A stretch of DNA of 64,000 nucleotides from Caenorhabditis elegans (lineage: Eukaryota > Nematoda > Chromadorea > Rhabditida > Rhabditidae). The position numbers and the translations under genes were made by a program. The DNA is taken from positions 1,302,001 through 1,366,000 of the forward strand of contig NC_003284.9 of NCBI RefSeq assembly GCF_000002985.6. The letters are read 5' to 3'. Shown here in pieces: positions 1-12,600 of this stretch (its first letter is position 1; each line of letters starts with the position of its first letter). The notes beneath the pieces are model-generated. The model saw only the letters and a list, made by a program, of their open reading frames with translations. It did no database searches and had not been told where the DNA came from.

Positions 1-2562
1 TTTTCTGGTTCCGACCTGGTACTGACCGGATATGAAGTATTTTTGGAAATTTTTTCGTTTTTGTCATTTGGAAGTGATCCGCAAAATGATTTAATTCAAA
101 CGATGTATCCCGGCAGCAACAGCTCAAAACCTTAGAAATTTCAGATTTTTAAATATGTAGATTTCTTAAAGAGCTAAAATAGTAATCTTCAGTACTAGAG
201 AATTCCTCGAACAAATCCCAAAAAAAATTTAATGAAAAAATGTCAATTGCAATGTAGAACCTCCTAAAGCTATTCCATTATTTTTTTGGAAACATGGGGG
301 GAGAGAGCAAGTGAGAGAAGACGGGGGGAGCACATTCATGCACAAACACACACTCGCACTTGGTTGTTCCTTACCCCCTCACTGTTTCATTTTCTTAAGC
401 CTACATATATACTCTGCGTCTCCCAGCTCTCCCCCAACCGAAGCAGCAGCAGCATCGCCGGGCACCCTATGGCCGTGGACTAGTTCCCCCCATTTCCCGC
501 TTCATATCTCTGCTCGCCCTCTTCCTTCTGTGTGCTCTCTCGGATCCTTACGCAGTAACTGACCATATGGTCAAGTGGTTGGCGGGTGTGCAGTGCTAGT
601 ACGATTGTCTTGTCTATTGATTCTTTTTTTTGTCATTCGGAGCTTGGCTGGAATTTTCTGGTTTTTAGGTTTTCAATAACAGCGTTTTATTCTTATGAAT
701 TTAAAATTTGCAGTTTTTTCTTTGAATACAACTTTGAAGTTTTCAATTTCACATATATATATATACAATAACTAAAATTATATTTAATTGAGAAAAAATT
801 AAATTTGCTTATTTTTTAATTTACAATATTTCCTGAAAATTGAACTATATACCTATTCCAGTTGAAAAAAAAGCGTAAAATAATATTTTCTTTTTAAAAA
901 AATTCAAACTTTGAAAAATTTATTATAGAGCATTATATTTTGAGTAACAGTATGTAATAATTATTTATAATTTGGTAGCCTGTTAAAACTGATAAAATAA
1001 AATAACTTTTAAAAAACCTACTCGAAAAAACATGAAATAATTTTTCCCATTTTTTTTCTACCATTTTGTGGTATTTTTTTCTCGAATTCAATATTGCTGC
1101 ATCCGTTCCTGTTCAGTTTTTGTTCAATTAATCACACCAAAGCCAATAAATGGGCGGAGTCTAATGAGATAATTTTGTTGAATTTTATTTTAAAATAATA
1201 GTCTGGTTTCTATTTCGTAGAATTAAAAATTAATTTTGAGGTTTCAGCGTAAAAAATAACTTGAAATTTTAAAAACCGGAATATTGTGCCAGAAGTGTCC
1301 AATATTTAGGCGGAGCCTATTTTAGGGCTGTATTGTTATCCAGAAATTTTTTGAATATTTTTTTTAATGGAACAGATTTTCCTGTAGGCCTTTTTAAAAT
1401 TTCAAACTATTTTTTGAGCGACTTTGTAGTTTAAAAGTTAAAAAAAGAAACCCACCAACAGCTTGTAGTGAAAGGTTTCTTTTGTATTTATGAGTGCTGG
1501 AACTATAATTTTCAAAAATTGTATCAATTTTAAGTCAATTTCCCCCCGAAATTAAAGGTTTAATAAAAGAAAGACTACATTTCAAGTGGACAGTTTTGAG
1601 AAATTATTTTTTTAAGTTATGAAAATTAAGAAAAAGTAATCTAATTAGAAATAACATTAATTGAACAAAAATCAGCTGTGAAAATTTTCAAATTCTGTAT
1701 TTAACCTAAGAGGTATCTTAGAAATTCAATTTGGAGCGTTTGAATACCGTATTTCCTCTATTAGTATTACACCCGACTACTCAACTTTGAAACGGTATAT
1801 CTCGGTTCATTTTTAAGATATTAATATATTACAAATAACAAATTGATAGAAAAAAAACTAACAAATATTTTGTTAGTTCACAATTTTTGAATAGGACAAA
1901 CGATAACCGAGATATAAGCTGTCAAAGTTGAACAAATGGGTGTAATACTAATAGAGGAAATACAGTAACTATTAATAATAGGTTCATAGTGTAATTGTTT
2001 ACCTTTTCTCACATGTCTCATCAGTAATTCAAAAACGTGCTTGAAAAATTATGAGAATGCAAATGCGACCAATTGACAAACTTAGATCCTAGAGCTAGCC
2101 ACCGCCTATAGCTTCTCTCTGTAATTTTTGCTGACATGTCTAAAATTAAAAAGTTTGAGACAGGAGTTTGTTCATTTCTCATTTTTCACCGACTAATTCC
2201 TTCTGAAGCAGACTTATGCTTAAGCCTTTTCAAAACGGAATCTCTGTATATATCCCTTCCCATGTGTTGTCTCCGCTCAACAAAATCATTCTAGGAAGCT
2301 CTTCTGTCTGTTTTTATTCCTCGCCCGTTTCTTTTTGTTGGCTGGTTGGGTTTCAGAGGAGACGAAGCCTTGTCTCCGTTTGTTTGCTCATTCCCCCCCC
2401 CCCCCTCTCATCCTCAACTCCTCTTCTGGCGGCTCATTCTTCTCTTGTTTGCAACAACTATCGCATTTTCTTCGACGGCTGAAACAGAAAAAAAGCCCCC
2501 CGACGACAGCTATTTTGAAACAAATCTCTCATACATTCTTAATGCTTTTTTTTGTTTTTCAG
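1..2562. other. Upstream intergenic region of the KCTD gene
   Basis: I see no convincing coding exon here. Bases 286-600 are GC-richer than the surroundings, with purine-rich and then pyrimidine-rich stretches, and 2220-2560 is strongly pyrimidine-rich with a 13-C run at 2393-2405. Both look like promoter or 5' UTR DNA for the KCTD gene. The middle (600-2200) is AT-rich intergenic sequence holding one inverted-repeat element, annotated separately. Short open frames here lack splice signals and family features. Confidence 0.5.
1745..1967. repeat. Inverted-repeat (MITE-like) element
   Basis: The left end reads TACCGTATTTCCTCTATTAG from 1745 and continues to about 1815. The reverse complement of 1967 upward begins TACTGTATTTCCTCTATTAG and stays similar for about 70 bases, including TTACACCC, CAACTTTGA and TATATCTCGGTT. 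The arms flank a short AT-rich centre. No transposase is encoded. This is the shape of a non-autonomous foldback element or MITE; the family name is unknown to me. Confidence 0.8.
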
Positions 2563-2584
2563 AAAGATTCCGGTCAGGCTGGTG

Positions 2585-5500
2585 ATGGATACGAGGAAGG
2601 TGTCGGTATCAAATACAAGTGAGTCTTTTTTTAAAAACATAATAATTCAAAATTGCGAACCCATTGCCGATGTAAAAAAATTTTAAAAAAAAACTCCTTA
2701 ACACTTGGTGTGCTATGAAAAAGTATGAACCTGCCAATTTCAATAGATGCGAAGCCTAAAGCTGTCGTAGCTATTGCCCAGTCTTCTATTTTTTCTGGAA
2801 TTTTGAATTTGCTAAATCTTGAAATTCAAGTAGTTTGGTGAATTCTCATGATTTTCCTGACACATAAAAATTGTCAGTATAAGCTATACAAATTTTGTTT
2901 TAACTTGGATCAAATTAAAATTTAGACTTTTACCGAGTTTTTTTGACACGCGACACCAAATACAAAATTTCCTAGTCTCCAAGTTTTTGTAATTTTTTAT
3001 CGGTGTTGTAACTCAAAACCTAAACAAAAAATGTATGTATTTGTGCCCTAAAATGTTTTTTTAAAGTTTCACAAATTAATACGGGACATCTTTTTGTATT
3101 TCTAGGCTTGTTAGGACAATTGTTAAATATTATAAAACTGCAATTAGAATTTCAAAAAATTGGTTTACGTGTTTTGAGGTTCAGCTACTATACAAGTACC
3201 AAAAATATAACAAAAAATCCAAGTGATGTCAAAAACTTAAAAATTAGTGGGAACTTTGTCATATGCCAATTTTTTAAAAATTGTTCTATTTTGAATTTTG
3301 TCGAGCTAAATTGACGAGTCCTTGAATTATAGCAAATAGACAAATGTGCTCAATTTTTGCTAAAAATTTTAATTGTTCAATTATGGCGTAAATCTAATTT
3401 CAAAGCTACTGTGTAATCAACAATTTCAAATTAAATTCAAAGTTTAACATTTAAAAACCGCATTCCTTTCCGCTCCTCTGAAACTGAAGCTTCCCAAAAA
3501 AAAATAACACCCAAAAAATTTAGCAAATCAAAATTGGAAAAATTAAACAATGCTGGATTTTTCACAACCCTCAACAAAAATTTGTTAATAGGAGCGTAGA
3601 AGCCATCAAAATGTTTTAAGACTTTCAGAATCAGCTTGTCAAAAAAATTATCCAAAAACGGCTTTACTTCGGACAAATAACTAAAAGTTTATTTCATCGA
3701 GCTAATACGCTATAACTACCCGCTTTTCGTCTCAAAATTTTTTGGTATTTTTGGCTAGCCTGCTGAAAATTTACTGCTAATTTGTTCAGATACAATATTC
3801 CAAATTCCATTTTCATCGCGAAAACATTATGTTATTCATCAATTCTCAGTTTCCCGATGGTACTCATTAGTATTCTAAAACTTGAAAAACACGCGAGTTT
3901 CTCTCTTGATAGCTAATAAGAATTCTCCAGAGATTTAATTTTCTGTTTTCGAACAAAAAAAAAATTACACAAAAAAACCGCCTCACTATAGCAACCAACA
4001 TCGCTCAGTTTCATACTCTAGGCACCGCCCACTGTGTGGCAGAGCTGTGAGAGCCCCTCAAATCACCCCTCATTCTTACTCAATTTCCAGCTTCACCACG
4101 ACAATCTTCTGACACTGAGATGAGCTCCTCATGCGCCACCTCAACAGCTTCAGCCATCGACGAGTCTGACGTGAGATTCTCGTTTCAAGACACAATTCAA
4201 GCCATCCGACACATGTCGTCCAACACTGATGACTCGACCAATCAGAATGGGGTGGCCGCCGTCAAGACCAATGGATTCCACTATGGGTCCAGCTCGAGCA
4301 GCTGGGTGCGGCTTAATGTTGGCGGGAAGGTTAGTTTAGTTTGCTCCTGGTTTTCTTGATAAACAGATAAAAAACCACGAAAAAGTTACGTGCGTAGCGT
4401 CGAAACTTCCAGGGTTTTTTTAGCGATTGCTTTCGTTTCTGGTTCTGCTTTTGACCTGAGACCACAATTTTGTTTTGTAGTCAGAAGAATATCAAGTTTA
4501 CAATTTTTCAAAACGTATGGCTAGTTGATCCAAAAATCTAAGACATCATCACACTTAAAAGCAGTAAGTAGGCCCTAGGCCTGTTCAAAATCTAGACCTG
4601 CTAAAAATACCTACTCGTCAAATATTTTTTTTTGGCTTACCCTTCGCTTATCATAATTGCGGTTTGCGAAAATCAACAATTTTTAGTGAAAAGATAATGG
4701 TTGTTTTCCGTTTCGCATAATTGCAGAGTCCACGAGAATGTGGGAAATCTCTGTGGAGTTTGAGATTTGAGCTAGCTAATGAAGACGTGTGATGTTAAAA
4801 TTGCTTTAGAATTTGGAGAACAAAAATAAAAAATAAATAGAGCAAGCTAGTTAAAGCCTGAATTTGTAAGCTAATCAATATAGCATATGTAGATAGTGGT
4901 GATTTTTTCCAATTCTACAGTGATCCAAACATTATTAAAAATAAGCTTCAAGCTTGAAAACCACATTTCTATGTGCTTCTTTGAAACTGAAACTTTATAA
5001 ATAGTAGGTTACAAAGCTTGAACTTGACAGAAAATTAGTTAAGTAGGTAGTGGGGACAGCCTGCAACCTAGTAGCAAGTCTTTAATTTTATAAGGCCAAC
5101 AGATCTGTGACAGAAATCAATTAGATATGTATTTGGCTCTAGGTGGCTTAGTCCTGTGACAAGATCTACAGAGCTACCTAGAGTTTTTGCTACAGCATAG
5201 TTTAAAATTGAAATTGAAGATCAGTATTTTGATGTAATCTACTGTAGATTTTCTAAAGAAAGGACCTATATTAAGGAGTTTTTAAAGTTTCTACAGTAGT
5301 CCAATTGGCATTCAAGTGAGTGCTCCACATTACCTCGAGCTTCTATGAAACTGATCAATCACAAAAATTGAACACCTATGAGCATTTATTCAAAAAGCAT
5401 TCGAGCGAAAATTTACAAATTACATGAAAGAACAAATGCGTTCGACCGGACTCATTAGCTCCAAAAAAACCCAACTCCTAAAAAATCGAGTTTAGGTATT

Positions 5501-6135
5501 CCAAACGACAAGATCAACGCTGATGCGTGAGCCGTGCTCGTTTCTCTACCGCCTGTGCCAAGACGAGATGGGCCTCCCAACTGATCGGGATGAGACCGGC
5601 GCCTACTTGATCGATCGGGACCCGGACTTTTTCTCGCCCATCTTGAACTATCTAAGACATGGCAAACTGATCATGAACCCGGGACTTTCGGAAGAAGGAA
5701 TTCTTGCGGAAGCTGATTTTTATAACTTGCCAAGTTTGAGTCAGCTGATCATGGATCGTATTCAAGACAGGGAGAATAGTGTTAAAGATGCGGTAGGTTT
5801 GGATGAAGCGGCTTGTAATTTTTTTTTCTTCAAATTTCAGACTAACAAATTTGTGTACCGCGTGCTGCAGTGTCACGAGGAGGAGCTCGCTTCGGTGGTA
5901 TCTGCTATGACGGATGGGTGGAAGATTGTTCAAGTAGGCGCATATACCTCCTAACCCGCCTAAATAAAAAAAATTTCAGGTAGTCCCAATCAACTCCAAC
6001 TACACCAACTACACTACCGAACAGCCTCAAGAGTACCTGTGCATCGTGGAAAGAGAGTGCCCCGACAATGGAAGTATGCTTGAAGGACAGGATCGTGCAA
6101 AGCTGCTCCAGCAAAGAGCTAGACGTTGGTTTTGA
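2585..6135 (+). CDS. BTB/POZ domain protein of the KCTD2/5/17 type
   Basis: Exons 2585-2618, 4091-4329, 5496-5792, 5841-5933 and 5980-6135 join in frame to 272 aa. All introns are GT-AG and every acceptor ends TTNCAG or TTTAG. The first ATG lies 22 bases after an acceptor (TTTTTCAG ending at 2562), which suits trans-splicing or a 5' UTR exon. Residues 1-80 are Ser/Thr-rich and probably disordered. The BTB/T1 domain starts at about residue 83 ([18 protein letters not shown]) and contains [17 protein letters not shown] and [10 protein letters not shown]. The C-terminal part ([25 protein letters not shown]) is characteristic of the KCTD2/5/17 branch. Members form pentamers and act as CUL3 ubiquitin-ligase substrate adaptors; the vertebrate proteins target G-beta-gamma and other clients. 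That role is inferred from the family. Introns 1 (about 1.5 kb) and 2 (about 1.2 kb) are large and AT-rich. Confidence 0.93.
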
Positions 6136-8743
6136 AGAAGTTTTAAAGTTTCGAGCACTAGGGGTCGAGTATAGGTTAAAGCTAAAATATTGAAATGCGA
6201 ATGGAGAAAGCTTCAGCTAAGAAGCTGCCTCCACTCTCACTTTAAAATTTATGAAATTGCTGGTGTCGTTTTTATGGGAAAATTATTACGCTAATGGACA
6301 TAGTCTGAGTCGAGAAATTTTGTGTTGTGCAAAAAAACTCACAATCAAAAGATATCTAGTATTGCTAAGAATTTGATGAAGCTGGAAATATTCTGCTATT
6401 GAAAAAAAGTTGGTTTTTTTAGTCAGACGCGAAATTTTGCTTTTTTTTGCTTTTTTTTTTTCAAAAATACAATAGCCCGTCTTAAAATAACAATTTTTTA
6501 AAAGGTACACCATGAAATTTAAAATTTTCTGGATACAATTTTTCGCAAATGTTACTCGACAAAAAACCTATAAATCTCAACAAATCGTTAAAAAATCAAG
6601 AAATACAGTACTTTTTAAAGGCGCACATTTTTTTTGCATTAAGAAAATTGTCGAGACCGGATATCGTACTTTTGGCACGTTTATGTAGTAGAGAAACTAT
6701 GTAGGTGAAATTGCCGTATTCGTACTTCTACAGTACCTCCTTTTCTCAACATTTTCTAGAAGTCGATGTATTATATTTTCTAAAAAATTCAAACTTTGCG
6801 CGGAAATTTTTTTAATTTGGCTGCCTACCAATAAGCGACATTTGCGCAACCTCTTATTGGTCAGTGTTTTTCGAAGTTCCCCAAAGGGACCGCCCGACAT
6901 ATTTCGGGTTTGATCACAGTGTGGCGGAACCCTAAAGATGTCGGGCGCTTCCGTTTTGAAAAATCACAAAATAATGCTGAAACATTTCAGATAATTAATA
7001 TTTCGAGCCGGACAAACTTTCATCCAACTATCTGGACAACTATTACCCTTTTTTTTAATTTTTTTTCCCTAAGTTTCACCACATTCGTACTCAAAAACTC
7101 TTTGTAAGAGTTTCTCCACCTATGCTTTTGTCTTATTTGCACATGTTTCTCCCCTTCCGAACGTGATTAAATCTCCAGTTTAGACATGTATACTTTTTTT
7201 TTCTTCTGATTTCTTATAATTTATAAGTATGTCTTTTTTGGACAGTTGAATTGAAGAATTGCCACCAGTGGAGTTGTGGCTATAAATTATATTTTTTAAG
7301 AAACCTTCAAGTAACTAGTATTATTACACTTTCTCCAAACCACTCTTGCGGATCTGTCATTTCTTTCTAAGGAACATTTTTTCCGTTTTTTTTGTTTCTC
7401 TATTTTGACTTCAAATTCTGAAAATTTTTCAACCTATTTCTTCGTGTCTCCCCAAATTTCCCTTTCTACACTTTTTTCCACTAATGAATAATGATGAAAT
7501 GATAGACAGTTTGTGATACATTCATCGTTTCCGAGAAAGTCAGGAAAAAAAAAGAAAAGAGAAGAACTTAAATGAGAATCAACATTCCTTTTTCGCCTAG
7601 AACGTTTCAAGTTTTTCTCGTTTTCCGAGAAAGGGCGCCGGAGAACAAGTGAAAGGAATCAGAGGGATGGGTAAGAAAAACATTTTCCTTTCGATATGAT
7701 AGGGGCTTGATCAATATGAGATGCGATGAGCTTTCACTTGCGCCAGTGATCTACCTGCCAATTTTGATGGGCTTCAAATTGGTCAGTGCGTACGGTAAGT
7801 AAGACCCGCTGGAATACTTATTGTAGGTTCTTATGGTCAGTGCAAGATGAAGCATCGAGATTATTGCAAGCAGTGCAGAAATTTTCAGATTATTACTGGG
7901 CTTTCCACGGTGCTTACAGTCTTGGGACTGGAAATCCCCTACAGGTACTTTGTCAGTGCGAACATCACAACAGTTTGTTGGATTACTGTCTAAAATTTGA
8001 TTGCCCCACACTTTGCAAAAGCCGAACAATAGCCAGTGTACTAAGCTTTTTGCAGATTTTGTCATTTTTTATGTTTCAAAAATTATTTTTAAAATATCGC
8101 AATTTACTGAATTTGCCAATTTTGTAGAGCTTGGCAAATTTCGAAATTTGCCTCACACCCTGTTTGAGATCAAAATCCTTACTTGGCAGTATTGTTCTTG
8201 TAACGTTACTTTTCTATTAGTATGAATGGTATATGGTATATTTAAAAGTTTTTCATACGTCAAAGTTAAGCACAATGGCGGAAAAATCCTTACTAAAATT
8301 CCCCCGACTCTTTCAATTATACCTAAAGTTGCAATAATTTTTCTACATACCCATTCTAATATATCAAATATGAGTCACTCCTGGGTAATTAATCAAGCTG
8401 AAAGCATCATAAAACGGTATAATTCGACTTAATTGTGAACAATCCATCAAACACACAGAACCCACCATCCATAAACTAGTCGAGGCGGCTATTCGGAAGC
8501 GTTTACGCATGCTATTGCTTTATGTCCATCAAGATTGAACGGGAGAAAAATGTTGTAGTTGTTTTTGTGGGTAATAGTCGCACATGAATGTTCTAGTCAA
8601 GAAAATAAAATGGAAAAGTACAGTTACCGTAGGCTTTTGCAACCATTTACCTGGGTACGGTAGATCTTCCGAGGTGCCTACTGCCTGCAATCGAAACACA
8701 AATACTGCGTGGTGTGTCTAAAAAACAAGGCTCTGGTTGTAGT

Positions 8744-8898
8744 GGGACCCCAACCAATATCATATACCGACACCTCCCGTGTTCCGCGCTCCACTGTGTT
8801 TAGTTTGCTGTGGGCGTGGCGAGCTGTCCCTCCCACAGGTAGACATAGTGGGGCGCGGAACACGTGAGATGTCGGCGTATGATATTGGTTGTGGTCCC
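8744..8898. repeat. Long imperfect hairpin (foldback element)
   Basis: The left arm 8744-8800 starts GGGACCCCAACCAATATCAT. The reverse complement of the right arm (8898 down to about 8841) starts GGGACCACAACCAATATCAT. The arms stay about 85-90% alike for some 57 bases, including GTGTTCCGCGC. An inner stem (GCTGTGGG near 8808, CCCACAG near 8832) continues the fold. The right arm contains an E-box CACGTG at 8861-8866. No coding capacity. A MITE or foldback transposon remnant is most likely; a hairpin RNA source is possible. Confidence 0.85.
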
Positions 8899-9439
8899 AA
8901 TTTTAGATTTTGGGATTTGTGCGCAACCGTCGCGCCTGCCTACCAACTTTTGTAGGTTCGGCAAAATCAGTGATATGAAGCTAAGCTTGACGGATTTGCT
9001 ATCTCAGCTCCCCATTCAACAAGTGTATAAAGTAATTTTGAACCAGAATCCCGGTAAATGTTTGTAATGTCATTTCTTTTTCCCGAATGTGTCGCATATA
9101 TTTATTCTGTCTTATCGTGTCTTTCTATGGAATTAATGCAGAGAAGGGGGGCCTGCGAACCGGAACATCTCCTATTCTCTCTCGCCCACATATGTTTAAC
9201 ACATTCAACGCCTTTCGATCAGATCTCTCTCTCTGTCCGGCGATCGGATAAAGTGAAACTGGACAACTTTTGCCCCCTTCACCCGCATTGGTCACTACAG
9301 ATAAAAAAGAGTGTGGATAAGTTCGAGACCATCTCGGGATGGCGGGTGGACCGATCCGGAGAAGTAGGAGGAGAGTGAAGAGAAACGTACATATCTGAAT
9401 GTGACCTCTTTTCCATCAGAAAGTGTGTGAGGGGGCCGG

Positions 9440-9470
9440 AGAGAAAGAGAGAGAGAGAGAGAGAGGGAGA
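9440..9470 (+). repeat. GA-rich simple repeat upstream of the PAN-domain gene
   Basis: The bases run GAGAGAAAGAGAGAGAGAGA followed by more GA pairs, about 150 bp before the start codon of the next gene. CT runs occur nearby at 9224-9236. GA-rich DNA is common in nematode promoters; no specific factor can be assigned. Confidence 0.7.
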
Positions 9471-9620
9471 AACCCAGTTAGGAACAACCAGGATTGCTGC
9501 TGGATATCTCATTAACCAGCATTTTCAAATCGACGAGAAGTACTGTTTTATTTTCATTTGCGCACGCCGACGCAAAAGCCTAAACGATTTGTTTCTTTTT
9601 ACAGCAGGCCTCCCACCATC

Positions 9621-12600
9621 ATGATAGTCTACAGTATCCTTGCGTTACTTTGTATTGGCTCAGTCACTTCTAAAGCAGTCAAGGCAAAAGGTAAGTAATC
9701 ACTAAAATGTTTTCACTCTTTATCAGTGCTGATTAGAAACACCAGATATAAGCGGTGATTATTGAAACATTAGTGTTTCTTTTTGACTACAGTTTGATAA
9801 CGTGCCACTAAAAATTTATGTACGTAGCTCTAGGAGCTAAACTGTTTGATATTTTTTGATCAGTAAGCAAAAAAGCCCAATTTTTAGCTGATTAACTTAT
9901 CAAATATAGACTAGAATCACATTATTTTGTCAACTTTGCAGCGTTCAAAAGATATTAAAGGTGGAGTAGCGCCAGTGGGGATTTAGTTTAAATAAACTTA
10001 TTATGATCCAAAACAACCGAATATTTTTTAGAATTTCTGGTCGCGTTTTGGCAAGTTGCCATAATTTTGAAAAATATGAACTTATGAGGAAATCCAAAGC
10101 AATGTCGCATGTTCCGACCCCTACAATGTTTTAATCCAAATAATTAGAATAAAATTACAGTATAAAAAATTTAAAAAAAAAATTTGTTTTTTGGTCGACT
10201 TCCAAAATTATGAGTGGCAAAAACTGAGTAATTGTCACTATTTGACAGTAAATAAAAAATTTTCAAAAATTTGTTTGAAAAGTTTAATTGTGATATTTGG
10301 TCATTTTGGGGCCAAAGGAGTGGTTTTTAACAATTTCCCCACTGGAACTACTCCACCTTTAAAGCAGCCGACATTTATCAGTTGTCGGTGGCTATAATGT
10401 CAGTCGGAATTACCGCTATTAATTTGTATCTTGTTTGGGGACAACTTTTACAGCGTAAAATTTAAACAAAGATACAACCCAGAAATATTTTTCATTTTGG
10501 TGACGTTTCCAACCTGAAAAAGCAATATTTCAGACTCTTGCGAGGAGAGCAAAACTCACTTCTTCGTAACAGACAATGCCAGTCTGCAATCAGCCGACCC
10601 AATTGTCTACAAAGCAACTTCCGAAGAAGAATGCTTGTCAGCTTGCACAAAAAATAGAGTGAGCTCCACAAAAAAATTGCTCCTAAATTCCAAAATTTCA
10701 TATTCAGGACAAGTTCGACAGACCAATCGTTTGCCACTCTTTCACCTACGACCACGCCAGCTTCTCCTGCACCATCCACAAGGAGAAGTCAGCTCCAGTT
10801 GGGTCTGCTCAAATTGAAAATTCGGTTGGAAAGAGATACTTTGAGAAGATTTGTCTATCACGTGAGTTATTGGGAAGCTTTCAAAATGTCTTCTAATTGC
10901 CAAGTAGCAAAACCAATCAATTCTTACCGTTTACCTAATATTTTGGGTTACGGTAGTTAAGCCATCAAGCTTTACCCACAATTTTTAGACAATATCCCAC
11001 AGCAATGCGCCCAGACTCAATTCATCCGTGTTGATCAAAGTGTGCTCGTTGGCTATGCGGTCAACATGACGCTCACTGACAGCATCGAATCGTGTGCTGC
11101 TCAATGTGTACAGGAAGCCGATTGCAAGGTGATTTTGCTCAATTTTCTGTTGCTATAAGTCATTTGTTTCAGTCTGCCATGTACTTCTACGAAGACGGAG
11201 AATGCATTACCAACAAGGAATCTGCAATGACAAAGCCAGCTGGATTCACAAAGGAAGAAAACGACAAGGTGATCTACTTCCAGAATGGATGCGACTTGAA
11301 CAAGAGTTAGTTTTTTGGTTTTTTTTTTTGCAATGTACAATTTCAAATAAAATTTCAAATTTCAGAGAACGAGCCAACCGTCGAGACTGAGGAAGTCCAA
11401 GAGGAAGTCAGACCAGTAGCTCATGTGCTTATCTCTGAAACGACTCCAAAACCAGATTCTCCAGTTGAGAAGGTTGTTGAGGAAGTTGGTGAGGAGGTGA
11501 AGCCAGAGATGAAGCCAGAAGAGCAGTTCGATGAGAAGCAAGAGGAGACCAATGCACAGACTGGAGAGGATGAGGAGGAGTACGGTAAGTAGTTTAGTAG
11601 TGGGGTCGGCTTTCAATTTGGAAGTCGTGTTTCCCAGACTGAGAAGTAAAGCAATTTGCGACTTATATGCACTGGCTTGAGACCCATGAGTTTTTTGAAA
11701 AACTCAAAGGTATTGAAGTCGGGCGCGTTGTGCTCTTTACAATAAATTTCTGACAATAAATTTTCTAGACATCAGGATACAAACACAGAAACAAATATTT
11801 TTGGTATTCTGGATCCGATGCTAGCCTTACTTTTATATTTAAAAAAATTGGGAAGCTTCTCGAACACTTTAACTAAAAAAGCTCACCGTATATGCTAATC
11901 GGCAAGTGGAGTCAGAATGTCTTATTTCGGTTTGATCTTCAAAAAATGCGGGAGTTGATACGCAAACATCTCACCTGATTTTGCATGGTTAAGAGCGTTC
12001 TGCCCGCATTTTTTGTAGGTCAAACTATAATGAGACAGCCTGACACCACGTGAATTGACGTATACAGTGAGCTCTATTTTCTACTGCTGGCGACACACAC
12101 TTAACTTACCTTCTGGATTTTAAAATGCACATTTTGGAATTGACAGAAGCTAGTTCAGTCTTGCAACCAGTTAACTCACAGGAACTTCATATTTAAACAA
12201 AATTTTTAGAGTGTTTGGTACTGGCAAAGTTCAGAAAATGTAATCTACTTTTTCTTGATTTCAACTGGAAGTATGATAAAGGCCCATTGAGCTCTAAGAA
12301 AAATATACCCAGCCTAAAAATTTAATTTAAAATTTCCAGAAGACGAAGAAGTCACCGAAGAAACCACAGAGGAAGAAGTCACAACAACCGAAGCACCCAC
12401 CACCACCACCACTACCGAGGAGCCAACAACCGAAGCCTCGGCTCCAAAACGCATCAAGGCACACCTTCACAAGAAGATCAAGAAGCACCCAAAGAACTTT
12501 GGATCCAAGACTTATGAGATTCTGAAGAAGCAAGAAACTGTCAAGAAGTCAAAGATTGAGTTCCCAGAAATTGAAGAGCAAGAAATCACAGAAGACTCTG

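Larger units (their letters stand above)
6136..9604. other. Intergenic region between the KCTD and PAN-domain genes
   Basis: No supported gene. Bases 6240-8600 are AT-rich. The stretch 7740-8060 has small open frames on both strands and three copies of a GGTCAGTGC-type motif (about 7781, 7832 and 7950), but no coherent exon set. A long hairpin lies at 8744-8898. Bases 9060-9600, directly before the next gene, are GC-richer, contain CT and GA runs (9224-9236 and 9440-9470), and end in a splice acceptor at 9604. They are the likely promoter and 5' UTR region. Confidence 0.5.

Noticed and set aside
7751..8127. Frames of about 105-113 codons on both strands in 7.75-8.13 kb
   Set aside because: Opposite-strand frames of similar length overlap, there is no conserved motif, and the region carries degenerate GGTCAGTGC repeats.
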